Below are positions 1 to 8,798 of a stretch of DNA of 64,000 nt, piece by piece. The first letter of the stretch is position 1. The number at the start of each line of letters is the position of its first letter. This DNA comes from Tepiditoga spiralis (GTDB lineage: Bacteria; Thermotogota; Thermotogae; Petrotogales; Petrotogaceae), in the NCBI RefSeq assembly GCF_014701195.1, contig NZ_AP018712.1:1754501-1818500 (forward strand). The letters are read 5' to 3'. The notes under the pieces are model-generated. The model was given only the letters and a program-made list of their open reading frames with translations, ran no database searches and was not told the origin of the DNA. Both the position numbers and the translations under genes were made by a program.

Positions 1-1
1 T

Positions 2-232
2 GAAGAAGAGATAAAAAATTATGGAATAAATGATATAATAAAAGTTTCAATAGCTTTTGATAAAAAAGAGGTTGAAATTGTTAGTAATTTAGATAAAGAT
101 GTTGAATTAACTCCAGAAGAAAGAATGGCAAAAGAACTATTAAAAAATGGAGTTGATATAGAAATTATTTCTAAAACAACGAAGTTATCTGTTGAAAAAA
201 TAAAAAAATTAACTTCTAAAAATAGACCATAA
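2..232 (+). CDS. C-terminal fragment of a probable PD-(D/E)XK nuclease / Rpn-type protein
   Basis: The reading frame is open from the window edge and gives 76 residues, so the 5' end is missing. The last 30 residues (ELTPEERMAKELL, then DIEIISKTTKLSVEKIKKL) resemble the short helical tail that ends many Rpn/PD-(D/E)XK 'putative transposase' proteins; no catalytic residue lies in the visible part. The final Pro codon and the TAA stop fall inside the first bases of an IS256-type terminal repeat that starts at 228. The natural C-terminus has therefore probably been replaced by IS sequence. The family call is tentative. Confidence 0.45.
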   Translation, partial: EEEIKNYGINDIIKVSIAFDKKEVEIVSNLDKDVELTPEERMAKELLKNGVDIEIISKTTKLSVEKIKKLTSKNRP

Positions 233-303
233 AAAATATTGTGTAAATAAAAAAATGAAAAAACTTCTTTTTGGGATGGTAAAATAAAACCAGGAAGGAG
301 GTT
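228..303 (+). mobile_element. Truncated 5' end of an IS256-family element
   Basis: These 76 bases match, with three differences, the reverse complement of 51907-51982, the transposase-proximal end of the full IS256 copy. The match covers the 20-bp terminal repeat (19/20 identical), the conserved GGGATGGTAAAAT stretch and the transposase ribosome binding site AGGAAGGAGG. Similarity stops just before the transposase start codon would appear, so only the end remains. It lies directly on the 3' end of the preceding gene and supplies its stop codon. Confidence 0.8.
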
Positions 304-465
304 CCTTTTTTTTCAACTCTTATTTTTTTTACTTACAGGAATGCTCCTTATAAATCTATCCCAACCTACAGATTAAATATCTGTGGTTTATGATTAATAA
401 AATACGCTCCAACTTTTCGTATTACATATCTCCCATCAATTTCTATATGTATGTATTTTGCAAGT
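304..465 (-). mobile_element. Possible IS200/IS605 (TnpB-type) right-end remnant
   Basis: Read on the minus strand, this gene-free stretch contains an imperfect hairpin, ACCACAGAT-loop-ATCTGTAGGT at about 375-398, with one bulged base, and a frame ending KPQIFNL-stop. Both features resemble what often lies at the 3' end of tnpB genes. A second short inverted repeat, AGGAATGCTCCT, lies at about 338-349. No transposase domain is visible. The assignment rests on resemblance only. Confidence 0.25.
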
Positions 466-521
466 GAAGAACAAGTCAAATTACAATTGAAAAGAAGAAC
501 AAGTCAAATTACAATTGAAAA
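466..521. repeat. Perfect tandem duplication, 28-bp unit x 2
   Basis: The 28-bp unit beginning GAAGAACAAGTC occurs at 466-493 and again, with no spacer and no mismatch, at 494-521. It lies in the gene-free interval between the IS256 remnant and the nfn promoter. It looks like a recent slippage or repair duplication. Confidence 0.9.
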
Positions 522-636
522 ATGGTCAAAAAAAATAAAAGATTGAAAAAAATACGTTTCATAAAATATTAAGAAGTTATATACGACAAAATTAATAGAA
601 TTTAATAAAAAATTAAACTTAAAAACAATTTTGTTC

Positions 637-665
637 TTGACTTTTTTTAATAAATTGAGTATATT
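637..665 (+). promoter_or_regulatory. Promoter of nfnAB
   Basis: A -35 box TTGACT (637-642) and a -10 box TATATT (660-665) are separated by 17 bases. They lie 34 bases upstream of the preferred nfnA start at 699. Confidence 0.7.
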
Positions 666-698
666 TCATATGATAACTAATTTATTGGAGGAATGTAT

Positions 699-1550
699 AT
701 GTATAAAATAATATCAAATAAAAAATTAGCAGAAAACATACATGAAATGATAATAGAAGCACCAAGAGTAGCTCATTCCGCAAAACCAGGACAATTTATT
801 ATACTAATTATTGATAAAAAAGGTGAAAGAATTCCACTAACCATTGCAGATTATGATAAAGAAAAAGGAACAGTAAATATTGTTGTTCAAGCAATAGGTT
901 ATTCAACAAAAAAGCTTGTTTCATTAAAAGAAAATGAATACATTAAAGATTTTGCAGGACCGCTTGGAAATGAATCAGAGTTTGTTCATGAAGATATAGA
1001 AATATTAAAAAACAAAAGAATTGTATTTGTTGGTGGAGGTGTTGGATCAGCCCCAATATATCCTCAAGTAAAATGGTTTTCAGAAAGAAATATAAAAACA
1101 GATGTAATTTTAGGATTTAAAAATAAAGATTTTATAATATTAAAAGAAGAATTTGAAAAATTAAATTGCAACTTACACATATGTACTGATGATGGTAGTT
1201 ATGGATTTAAGGGATTGGTAACTAATAAACTTCAAGATATGTTAGATAATGAAGAAATAGATGAAGTAATAACCATTGGTCCAATGATAATGATGAAGTT
1301 TGTATCTAAATTAACTAAAAAATACAATATAAAAACAATAGCCAGTTTGAACACCATAATGTTAGATGGAACTGGTATGTGCGGTGGTTGTAGAGTTAGT
1401 ATTGGTGGAAAAGTAAAGTTTACATGTGTTGATGGTCCAGAATTTGATGCTCATTTAATCAACTTTGATGAAGCAATGAATAGACAAACAACATTCTCTG
1501 ATATAGAAAAAAAACATTCATGTAGATTGGATGGTGCTATAAATGGATAA
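699..1550 (+). CDS. nfnA: NADH-dependent reduced ferredoxin:NADP+ oxidoreductase, small subunit (NfnA)
   Basis: This is a ferredoxin-NADP reductase-like flavoprotein of the sulfide/dihydroorotate dehydrogenase electron-transfer family (283 residues). FAD-binding residues lie near 44-60 (RIPLTIADYD), the NAD-binding loop is VGGGVGSAP near 110, and [2Fe-2S] ligands are in GTGMCGGC plus a later Cys (about 223-245). In NfnAB this subunit carries NADH-linked FAD and takes part in flavin-based bifurcation between NADH, ferredoxin and NADPH. ATG codons exist at 693 and 699. GGAGGA at 687-692 abuts the first and is 6 bases from the second, so 699 is preferred. The gene overlaps nfnB by 8 bases. Pairing with the GltD-like subunit supports Nfn over dihydroorotate dehydrogenase. 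Confidence 0.9.
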   Translation: MYKIISNKKLAENIHEMIIEAPRVAHSAKPGQFIILIIDKKGERIPLTIADYDKEKGTVNIVVQAIGYSTKKLVSLKENEYIKDFAGPLGNESEFVHEDIEILKNKRIVFVGGGVGSAPIYPQVKWFSERNIKTDVILGFKNKDFIILKEEFEKLNCNLHICTDDGSYGFKGLVTNKLQDMLDNEEIDEVITIGPMIMMKFVSKLTKKYNIKTIASLNTIMLDGTGMCGGCRVSIGGKVKFTCVDGPEFDAHLINFDEAMNRQTTFSDIEKKHSCRLDGAING

Positions 1551-2925
1551 AAGAATAAAGATGACTGAACAGGATCCTAATGTAAGAAAAAATAATTTTT
1601 TTGAAGTATCATTAGGCTATACTGAAGATGAAGCAGTAGAAGAAGCAAAAAGATGTTTAAACTGTAAAAATCCAAGATGTGTACCAAAATGTCCAGTTGC
1701 AATAGATATACCTGGATTTATTCAAGAAGTAAAAAAAAGAAACTTTAAAAAAGCTTATGAAATTTTAACTAAATACACTTCATTACCAGCTGTTTGTGGA
1801 AGAGTTTGTCCACAAGAAATACAGTGTGAAAGTACTTGTATTTTAGGAATAAAAGGTGAACCAGTGGCAATAGGAAATCTTGAAAGATTTGTTGCTGATT
1901 GGGCAATTAAAAATAATATAGAAATAAAAAACACTATAGAAAAAAATGGTCACAAAGTAGCTATTGTTGGAAGTGGACCAGCAGGTTTAGCTTGTGCTGG
2001 TGATTTATCAAAAATGGGATACGACGTTACAATATTTGAAGCACTTCAAGAAGCTGGTGGAGTTTTAACTTATGGAATACCTGAATTTAGACTTCCAAAA
2101 GATAAAATAGTAAAAACAGAAATAAATAAATTAAAAAAACTTGGTGTAAAGATAGAAACTGATGTAATAATAGGAAGAACTATTACTATAGATGAGTTAA
2201 TAGAAGAAGAAAAATTTGAAGCAGTATTTATAGGTTCAGGAGCAGGACTACCAAGATTTATGAATATTCCTGGTGAAAATACAAAAGGTGTATTTTCAGC
2301 AAATGAATTTTTAACAAGAACAAACTTAATGAAAGCTTATTTAGAAGATTATGAAACACCAATTAAGGTTGGAAAAAGAGTCGTTGTTGTAGGTGGCGGG
2401 AATGTTGCTATGGATGCCGCAAGGACAGCTTTAAGACTTGGAAGTGAGGTACACATAGTTTATAGACGTAGTGAAAAAGAGTTGCCTGCAAGAGAAGCAG
2501 AAGTACATCATGCAAAAGAAGAAGGTATACAATTTCATTTATTAACAAATCCTGTTGAAATATTAGCAGATGAAAATGACTGGGTAAAAGGTGTAAAATG
2601 TATAAAAATGGAGTTAGGAGAACCCGATGAATCAGGAAGACGTAGACCTATTGAAATAAAAGGATCAGAATATATAATAGATGCAGAAACAGTTATTATG
2701 GCAATAGGAACAACACCAAATCCTTTAATAACTTCTACAACAAAAGATATTGAAATTAATAAAAAACAATGTATTGTTGCAGATGAAGATGGAAAAACGA
2801 CAAAAGATAAAGTTTTTGCAGGTGGAGATATAGTAACAGGAGCAGCAACCGTAATTTTAGCAATGGGTTCTGGTAAAAAAGCTGCAAAAGCTATTGATAA
2901 AATGATAAGAAAAAACAACTCTTAG
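1543..2925 (+). CDS. nfnB: NADH-dependent reduced ferredoxin:NADP+ oxidoreductase, large subunit (NfnB, GltD-like)
   Basis: This 460-residue protein belongs to the glutamate synthase small-chain-like family. N-terminal cysteines CLNCKNPRC (about 38-46), CGRVCPQ and the Cys residues just after it hold two [4Fe-4S] clusters. An FAD Rossmann motif GSGPAGLAC follows near 142 and an NADPH-site motif VVGGGNVAMDAART near 282. With NfnA it forms the soluble electron-bifurcating transhydrogenase. No glutamate synthase large subunit is nearby, and the directly coupled NfnA-type partner argues for NfnB over GltD. The stop codon lies inside the terminator hairpin. Confidence 0.92.
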   Translation: MDKRIKMTEQDPNVRKNNFFEVSLGYTEDEAVEEAKRCLNCKNPRCVPKCPVAIDIPGFIQEVKKRNFKKAYEILTKYTSLPAVCGRVCPQEIQCESTCILGIKGEPVAIGNLERFVADWAIKNNIEIKNTIEKNGHKVAIVGSGPAGLACAGDLSKMGYDVTIFEALQEAGGVLTYGIPEFRLPKDKIVKTEINKLKKLGVKIETDVIIGRTITIDELIEEEKFEAVFIGSGAGLPRFMNIPGENTKGVFSANEFLTRTNLMKAYLEDYETPIKVGKRVVVVGGGNVAMDAARTALRLGSEVHIVYRRSEKELPAREAEVHHAKEEGIQFHLLTNPVEILADENDWVKGVKCIKMELGEPDESGRRRPIEIKGSEYIIDAETVIMAIGTTPNPLITSTTKDIEINKKQCIVADEDGKTTKDKVFAGGDIVTGAATVILAMGSGKKAAKAIDKMIRKNNS

Positions 2926-2947
2926 AATTAATCTAAGAGTTGTTTTT
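2914..2947. terminator. Terminator after nfnB, probably bidirectional
   Basis: AACAACTCTTAGA pairs with TCTAAGAGTTGTT across a 5-base loop and is followed by a T run. The stem includes the nfnB stop codon. The convergent M18 peptidase gene ends at 2977, so the hairpin could serve both strands. Confidence 0.85.
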
Positions 2948-2976
2948 ATTAGTATAATAATATTATATACAGAAAT

Positions 2977-4278
2977 TTATATTTTATAAAATTCATCAAA
3001 TGATTTTTTTACATATGTATGGTCTAAAACACCGCTTAATTCTCTTATTGAATGCATTGCAAGTTGAGGATTTCCTATATCTATTGAACGAATATTTAAA
3101 TGTGTTGATGAAATAGGTCCTATTGTTGAACCTCCTCTTACATCTGAACGATTAACGAACTTTTGATACGGTACTCCTGCATTTTTACATAACATTTCAT
3201 AAACTGCTGATGAATTACTATCTGTTGTATAGCTTTGATTGGCATTTATCTTTATTACAGGTCCTTTATTTATTACTGGTTTATTTGTTGGATCATGTTT
3301 TTCTGGCATATTTGGATGTATTGCATGTGCATTATCTGCTGATATTATATAAGAGTTTGATAAAGCTCTAAAAAAGTCTTCTCTGTTTCCTCCAAGTGCT
3401 ATTGTTATTCTTTCTAAAATATTTGCAAGCATATCAGAATTTGCACCTTGTTTTGTTGTACTTCCAACTTCTTCATTATCAAAGCATACCATAACATTTG
3501 TTGCTTTTGTTGGTTTTGCTACTTTTATAGCTTCTATACCAGCATGAACCATTGCTAAATCATCCAACCTTGGTGATGAAATAAATTCATTATTTACTCC
3601 CATAATACAACCTTTTTCATATTCGTATAAGAATAAATCAAAATCTATTATTTCTTCAGGATTGATTTCTAATTCTTTTGCAATTATATTTAATAGATAA
3701 TTTTCTTTTTCAAGTTTTTCATTTACCATAGATAATAAAGGTAATAAATCTTTTTGTTTATTTAGTTCTACACCTTCATTAACCTTTCTATTCATATGAA
3801 TTGCTAAGTTTGGTATTATCATTATTGGTTTGTTTATATTTATTAATTTAGTGTTTGGATTTAATATGTTTTCACTTTTTAAAGTTACTCTTCCAGCTAA
3901 TGCAAGTGGCCTATCCATCCATGTGTTTAATATTGGTCCTCCATATACTTCTGTATTTAATTTCATGTAAGTTTTTTCTACAATAATTTCTGGAGAAGGT
4001 TTAATTCTAAAAGAAGGAGAATCAGTATGAGCTCCAATTAGTTTAAATCCAGAATTTCCAATTTCATCAGTTCCCACAATAAAAGCAATTAATGCTGAAT
4101 CATTTTTAGTAACAAAATATTTTCCTTCTTTTTTTAAATTCCATTTTTCATTTTCTTTTAATTCTTTAAAGTTTGAATTTAATAAAATATTTTTTACATT
4201 TTTAACTGCATGAAAAGCTGTTGGACTTTCATAAATAAAATCAATTAATTCTTTTGCAAATTTTATTTCAGTATTCAT
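2977..4278 (-). CDS. M18 family aminopeptidase
   Basis: A 433-residue cytoplasmic zinc aminopeptidase of the ApeB/aspartyl aminopeptidase type. Metal-binding and catalytic motifs are visible in order: GAHTDSPSFRIKP, a conserved DDLAMVHAG segment, DNEEVGS and SADNAHAIHP. The C-terminal RGGSTIGPI motif is also typical. Length matches the family (about 430-460). GGAGGG lies just upstream of the ATG. It is the last gene of the fhs-folD-M42-M18 run, separated from the M42 gene by a 47-base gap holding a hairpin. It probably finishes degradation of peptides acting together with the M42 enzyme. Confidence 0.93.
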   Translation of the reverse strand: MNTEIKFAKELIDFIYESPTAFHAVKNVKNILLNSNFKELKENEKWNLKKEGKYFVTKNDSALIAFIVGTDEIGNSGFKLIGAHTDSPSFRIKPSPEIIVEKTYMKLNTEVYGGPILNTWMDRPLALAGRVTLKSENILNPNTKLININKPIMIIPNLAIHMNRKVNEGVELNKQKDLLPLLSMVNEKLEKENYLLNIIAKELEINPEEIIDFDLFLYEYEKGCIMGVNNEFISSPRLDDLAMVHAGIEAIKVAKPTKATNVMVCFDNEEVGSTTKQGANSDMLANILERITIALGGNREDFFRALSNSYIISADNAHAIHPNMPEKHDPTNKPVINKGPVIKINANQSYTTDSNSSAVYEMLCKNAGVPYQKFVNRSDVRGGSTIGPISSTHLNIRSIDIGNPQLAMHSIRELSGVLDHTYVKKSFDEFYKI

Positions 4279-4300
4279 TTTTTCCCTCCAATATCAATTT

Positions 4301-4327
4301 AAATTCAACCTCTTAGAGGTTGAATTT
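4301..4327 (-). terminator. Hairpin between the M42 and M18 peptidase genes
   Basis: AAATTCAACCTC and its reverse complement flank a 3-base loop (perfect 12-bp arms). On the minus strand the T run behind it is weak, so it may attenuate rather than stop transcription into the M18 gene. Confidence 0.5.
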
Positions 4328-5354
4328 ATTGTTGTATATAATTTAAAATTAATTTAAATGTATTTTCTATTCCTTCTTTGTGTGTTCTTTCATATCCATG
4401 TGATGCAAAAACGCCAGGTCCTATTAAACCATGTTTAATGTCATATCCTGCTCTTAAGGTTGCTTCAACATCAGAACCATAATATGGATAAATATCAACT
4501 GCATAGTTTAATTTTAACTTTTCAGCTATATTTATCAAATTAGTTGTTAATTCATAGTTATATGGACCACCTGAATCTTTTGCACATATAGAAACTTTAA
4601 ATTCATCAGTAGTTAGATCATCTCCAACTGCTCCCATATCTACAGATATCATTTCTTTTGTATCTTCGGGTATTCCAGCAGAACCACCATGTCCAACTTC
4701 TTCATAATTAGTAAATATCAAACAAACTTTTTTATTTAATTGAACAGCATTTTCTTTTATATACTTTGCTAATGCAATTAAGATTCCTGCACTTGCTTTA
4801 TCATCAAGATGTCTTGATTTTATAAATCCAGATTCTGTTACTATTGTTCTTGGGTCAAATGATATAAAATCTCCAACTTTTATTCCAAGTTTTTCTACAT
4901 CTTCTTTATTTTTAACTATTTCATCTATTACAACTTCAACAGTTGTATCATTTCTTTTCATAGTTCCAACTTCTCTGTTTACATGAACGGCTGGATTTAC
5001 AAGTTGAATTGTTCCTGTATATTCTTTTCCATTTCTTGTATGTATAATACAATTTTCTGATTCAATATTATTTTCTGGAAATCCTCCAAGTTTTGTGAGT
5101 CTCAATCTTCCATTTCCTTTTATTGATCTAACCATTGCTCCAAGAGTGTCTATATGAGCAGCTAATACTAATTTATCTCCTTTACCTCCCAAATCAACTA
5201 TTACAGAACCTTTATTTGAAGTAGTTGCTTCATATCCTATCTTTTTAAATTCATTTTTTAAGTATTCTTGTGCTTTTATTGTATATCCTGTTGGACTTGG
5301 AGTTTTACAAAGTTCTTCTATTTTATTGACTGCATAGTTTATATATTTTTTCAT
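4326..5354 (-). CDS. M42 family metallopeptidase (tetrahedral aminopeptidase / CelM type)
   Basis: A 342-residue cytoplasmic dinuclear metallo-aminopeptidase. Metal ligands and catalytic residues are recognisable as AAHIDTLGAM (about 64), RHLDDKASAG (about 181), NYEEVGHGGSAG (about 216), DMGAVG and the C-terminal HGYERTH. These enzymes form large tetrahedral assemblies that digest short peptides. The start codon overlaps the folD stop as ATGA, so the two are translationally coupled. The ribosome binding site GGGAGGA lies in the last codons of folD. Confidence 0.93.
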   Translation of the reverse strand: MKKYINYAVNKIEELCKTPSPTGYTIKAQEYLKNEFKKIGYEATTSNKGSVIVDLGGKGDKLVLAAHIDTLGAMVRSIKGNGRLRLTKLGGFPENNIESENCIIHTRNGKEYTGTIQLVNPAVHVNREVGTMKRNDTTVEVVIDEIVKNKEDVEKLGIKVGDFISFDPRTIVTESGFIKSRHLDDKASAGILIALAKYIKENAVQLNKKVCLIFTNYEEVGHGGSAGIPEDTKEMISVDMGAVGDDLTTDEFKVSICAKDSGGPYNYELTTNLINIAEKLKLNYAVDIYPYYGSDVEATLRAGYDIKHGLIGPGVFASHGYERTHKEGIENTFKLILNYIQQ

Positions 5355-6160
5355 ATTTTTCCTCCCTTAATTGCTGCTCTAAAAACATTTCTCATTAGTA
5401 TAGCAGATGTAACACTTCCAACTCCTCCTGGAACTGGTGTTACAGAACAATATTTTTCTACTTCTTTTGAAACATCACCAGTGAGTTTGCCATCTACTAC
5501 ATTTATCCCAACATCTATTACTGTTGTTCCTTCTTTTAAAAAGTCCATATTTACATAATTTGCTTTTCCAATTGCTACTATAACTATATCTGAATTCTTT
5601 GTTATTTCTTGCATATTTTTTGTTTTAGAATTTAATATATTAACTGTACAGTCTCTACCATAATTTTCAAGCATTATTGCAAGGGGTTTTCCAACTGTTA
5701 TGCTTCTTCCTATTACTGCAACTTTTTTTGACTTTAATTCCTCTGTTTGTTCTAATATTTTTACTGCAGATTCTGCTGTACATGGAACAAATTCTTCTAC
5801 TCCATAGAAGTTCATTCCCATATTGTAAGGCGTAACTCCTTCAACGTCTTTTGCTGGATTTAAAATTTTTGCTACTTCAATAAACTTTATTGTTTTTGTT
5901 GGTCTTGCAACAAATATTCCATCCACATTTTTATCTTCATTATATTTTTTAATTGTTTCTATTAAATTTTCTGTTTCTATTATTTCAAAGTCAACATCGT
6001 ATTCTTTTGCTATTCTTTTTTGTGATTTTAAATAAGCTTTTGTTGCTCCAGTATAATCATCTGTTATACTTATTAGCTTTGGTTTTCTATTTAACTTTTC
6101 TCTATGTTCTTTAATTTCTTTTTTTATTTTTTCAATAACTGGCAAAACATCTATTTTCAT
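5351..6160 (-). CDS. folD: FolD-family methylenetetrahydrofolate dehydrogenase/cyclohydrolase, divergent active site
   Basis: Overall sequence and length (269 residues) match FolD: PCTAESAV, VIGRSITVGKPLA for the NADP site and the C-terminal TPVPGGVGSVT. The catalytic site is unusual. The YxxxK motif reads YLKSQ, so the Lys essential for cyclohydrolase activity appears to be Gln. The VQLPLP motif reads VARPTK, and KDVDG reads KDVEG. Replacing this Lys by Gln in human MTHFD1 is known to abolish cyclohydrolase while leaving dehydrogenase, so this may be a dehydrogenase-only enzyme. It follows fhs by 10 bases and overlaps the M42 gene, an odd operon partner. Confidence 0.85.
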   Translation of the reverse strand: MKIDVLPVIEKIKKEIKEHREKLNRKPKLISITDDYTGATKAYLKSQKRIAKEYDVDFEIIETENLIETIKKYNEDKNVDGIFVARPTKTIKFIEVAKILNPAKDVEGVTPYNMGMNFYGVEEFVPCTAESAVKILEQTEELKSKKVAVIGRSITVGKPLAIMLENYGRDCTVNILNSKTKNMQEITKNSDIVIVAIGKANYVNMDFLKEGTTVIDVGINVVDGKLTGDVSKEVEKYCSVTPVPGGVGSVTSAILMRNVFRAAIKGGKI

Positions 6161-6170
6161 AAACTCCTCC

Positions 6171-7838
6171 TTAAGATAATCCTTTTATTATTCCATCTTT
6201 ATCTATATCAAGATTAACAGCATTTGGTATCTTACCAAGTCCAGGCATTCTCATTATTTCACCTGCAAGTGCTACTATAAATCCTGCTCCTGCAGAAAGT
6301 TCAAAATCTCTTACAGTAAACTTATATCCATTTGGTGCTCCTAATTTTTTCTTGTCATCAGATATTGATGATTGTGTTTTTGCAACTATTAAAGGTAAGT
6401 TATCATATCCATACTTTCTTAAAAATTTTATTTTACTTTTTGCCGTTGGAGTTAATTCTAATGTTCCTGCTCTATATATTTCTTTTGATAGTATTTCTAA
6501 TTTTTCTTCAAGTGTATTTTCAAGTGTATATAAAGGTTTGTAGTTATTTTCCTTTTCTACTGATTCTATTACTTCTTTTGCAAGTTCAATAGCTCCACTT
6601 GAACCATCTGCAAATGATGTATTTATACTTGCTTTTGAACCAAGATTTTCTGCATAATCTTTTACAATTTGTATTTCTTTTTCTGTATCAGTTGCAAATT
6701 TGTTTATTGCTACTACAACTGGAACTCCAAATTTTTTTAAATTTTCTATATGAACCTTTAGATTTTCTAAACCTTTATTTAATGTTTCAAGATTTTCTTC
6801 TGATATAGTATCTAATTTTTGACCTCCATGATACTTTAATGCTCTTATAGTAGCTACTAAAACAACTGTATCTGGATGCAACTTAAATGTTGGTGAAACA
6901 AAATCTAAAAATTTTTCTGCTCCAAGGTCTGCTCCAAAACCAGCTTCTGTAACAACATAATCTGTCATTTTCAATGCCATTTTTGTAGCCATCATTGAAT
7001 TTGTTCCATGTGCTATATTAGCAAAAGGTCCACCATGTATCAATGCTGGAGTATTTTCAATTGTTTGTACTAAGTTAGGATTTATTGCATCTTTTAAAAC
7101 TAATGCCAATGATCCTTCTATTTTTAAATCTCCAATTGTTACAGGTTCTCCCTTTAAGTTTCTTGCAATTACTATACTTGCCAATTTTTTCTTTAAATCC
7201 GTAATACTTTCAGCTAAACATAATACGGCCATTACTTCAGAAGCAGCTGTTATAATAAAGCCGTCTTCTCTTGTTACACCATTGGCTTTTCCTCCAAGCC
7301 CTATTACTATATTTCTAAGAGCTCTATCATTCATATCCATTGCTCTTTTCCATAATATTCTTGTTGTATCTATATTTAATTTATTTCCATATTTTATATG
7401 AGCATCGAGTACTGCTGAAACTAAATTATGTGCTGTTGTAATTGCATGTATGTCTCCAGTAAAGTGTAAATTAATATCTTCCATTGGTAAAACTTGTGAA
7501 TATCCTCCACCTGCAGCTCCACCTTTTATGCCCATTACTGGTCCTAATGATGGTTCTCTTAAAGCTACTATTGATTTTTTTTCGAGTTTATTTAATGCCA
7601 TTGATAAACCTATACTTGTCGTTGTTTTACCTTCTCCAGCTGGAGTTGGAGTTATTGCAGTAACTAAAATTAATTTTCCATCTTTTTTATCTTTTAATTC
7701 TTTCATATAGTGATTTGATATTTTAGCTATATGTTTTCCATAGTTATTATAATATTCTTCAGGAATATTCAATTTTTCAGCTATATTATCTATTTTTTCT
7801 AGTTTTGCTTTTCTTGCTATTTCAATATCTGTAAGCAT
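6171..7838 (-). CDS. fhs: Formate-tetrahydrofolate ligase
   Basis: A 555-residue enzyme that makes 10-formyl-THF from formate, ATP and THF. The ATP-binding loop [14 protein letters not shown] lies at about 66-79, and the conserved [18 protein letters not shown] and [11 protein letters not shown] stretches are present. Length is normal for the family. The start has AAAGGGGG seven bases upstream. It is the first gene of the operon and supplies the one-carbon branch continued by folD. Only a weak promoter can be seen in the 157-base region upstream. Confidence 0.97.
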   Translation of the reverse strand: MLTDIEIARKAKLEKIDNIAEKLNIPEEYYNNYGKHIAKISNHYMKELKDKKDGKLILVTAITPTPAGEGKTTTSIGLSMALNKLEKKSIVALREPSLGPVMGIKGGAAGGGYSQVLPMEDINLHFTGDIHAITTAHNLVSAVLDAHIKYGNKLNIDTTRILWKRAMDMNDRALRNIVIGLGGKANGVTREDGFIITAASEVMAVLCLAESITDLKKKLASIVIARNLKGEPVTIGDLKIEGSLALVLKDAINPNLVQTIENTPALIHGGPFANIAHGTNSMMATKMALKMTDYVVTEAGFGADLGAEKFLDFVSPTFKLHPDTVVLVATIRALKYHGGQKLDTISEENLETLNKGLENLKVHIENLKKFGVPVVVAINKFATDTEKEIQIVKDYAENLGSKASINTSFADGSSGAIELAKEVIESVEKENNYKPLYTLENTLEEKLEILSKEIYRAGTLELTPTAKSKIKFLRKYGYDNLPLIVAKTQSSISDDKKKLGAPNGYKFTVRDFELSAGAGFIVALAGEIMRMPGLGKIPNAVNLDIDKDGIIKGLS

Positions 7839-7995
7839 TATTTTGCCCCCTTTTTATTTTTAGTTTTTCACTTTATATTTTATCATAAATAATTTTTTAC
7901 AATAAAGTATAAATATAACATTTTTTATTAATTTTTTGCTTTTATTCAACTTAAAACCTTCATTCACTCTAATTTTCAAAACAAAAAAATTGTAT

Positions 7996-8781
7996 TTAAT
8001 ATTTTATATATTTATCTAATATTTTATCATATTCTCCAGATTCTTTTAATTTTTCTAAACCTTTATCAAAGATTTTTTTTAATTCAAGTCCAAAACTATT
8101 TTTTGTAAATATTGCATAAAATGTTGTTGGCTTTAACCATTGAATTGGTTTATATCCAATCTGTTCTTTTTCAAAGTCAAGATCATTTAAAATAAAATAA
8201 CCATATAATACTTCAAATGCTTCTGGAAAAAGATCGTAATAATTAGCTTGAATTTGTTTTATTGCTCCTAAAAAATTTTTTGCAGTGGTATCAACATTTT
8301 TTTTATTTAATCCATAGAGTTCATAATTGTATCCAAGTACTCCATTTATCCTATAATTTTTAAAATCATTCAATTTTTTTATATCCAATCCATTTGGATG
8401 TAACTTTTTATTATAGAAATAATAAGGATGAGTATAATAAAAAGGTTTTGAAAAATAAAATTTTTTTGCTCTATCTTCATTATAACTTGCATTTAATATC
8501 ATTTGATATTTTTTTCCAATTTCTACTTCTTTTAATGCTCTTTTCCAAGGTAAAAGTGTAATAGTGTATTTTATATTTTCAGCTTCAAAAATTTTTTTAA
8601 TAACTTCAACTGTAAATCCTGTTATCTTATTTGTTTTTTCTCCATTAATTCTTTCATAGTAAATATATGGCGGCCATTCTGCACCATCATCGGTAATATT
8701 AATTACAATATTTTTAAAATCAATAGAAAAACTAAAATTAAATAAAACAATAAATAAAATTAAAATTAAAATTTTTTTCAT
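7996..8781 (-). CDS. Orphan family-3 extracellular solute-binding protein
   Basis: A 261-residue protein with a signal peptide (MKKILILILFIVLF to about residue 19) and the SBP_bac_3 pattern: DGAEWPPYIYYE near the start, GFTVEVIKKIFEAENI and LLPWKRALKEVE. Family members bind amino acids or act as orphan periplasmic proteins. No permease or ATPase is adjacent. It lies 17 bases after glgX on the same strand with its own AAAGGAG site, so it is probably cotranscribed. The ligand is unknown. Confidence 0.8.
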   Translation of the reverse strand: MKKILILILFIVLFNFSFSIDFKNIVINITDDGAEWPPYIYYERINGEKTNKITGFTVEVIKKIFEAENIKYTITLLPWKRALKEVEIGKKYQMILNASYNEDRAKKFYFSKPFYYTHPYYFYNKKLHPNGLDIKKLNDFKNYRINGVLGYNYELYGLNKKNVDTTAKNFLGAIKQIQANYYDLFPEAFEVLYGYFILNDLDFEKEQIGYKPIQWLKPTTFYAIFTKNSFGLELKKIFDKGLEKLKESGEYDKILDKYIKY

Positions 8782-8798
8782 TTCAGTCTCCTTTTTAA

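Noticed and set aside
466-521. Direct repeats as a CRISPR fragment
   Set aside because: The two 28-bp copies are adjacent with no spacer, and no cas gene is present. No CRISPR array was seen anywhere in the window.
2535-2918. Antisense frame opposite the nfnB end
   Set aside because: It has low-complexity hydrophobic content and lies wholly within a well-supported gene.
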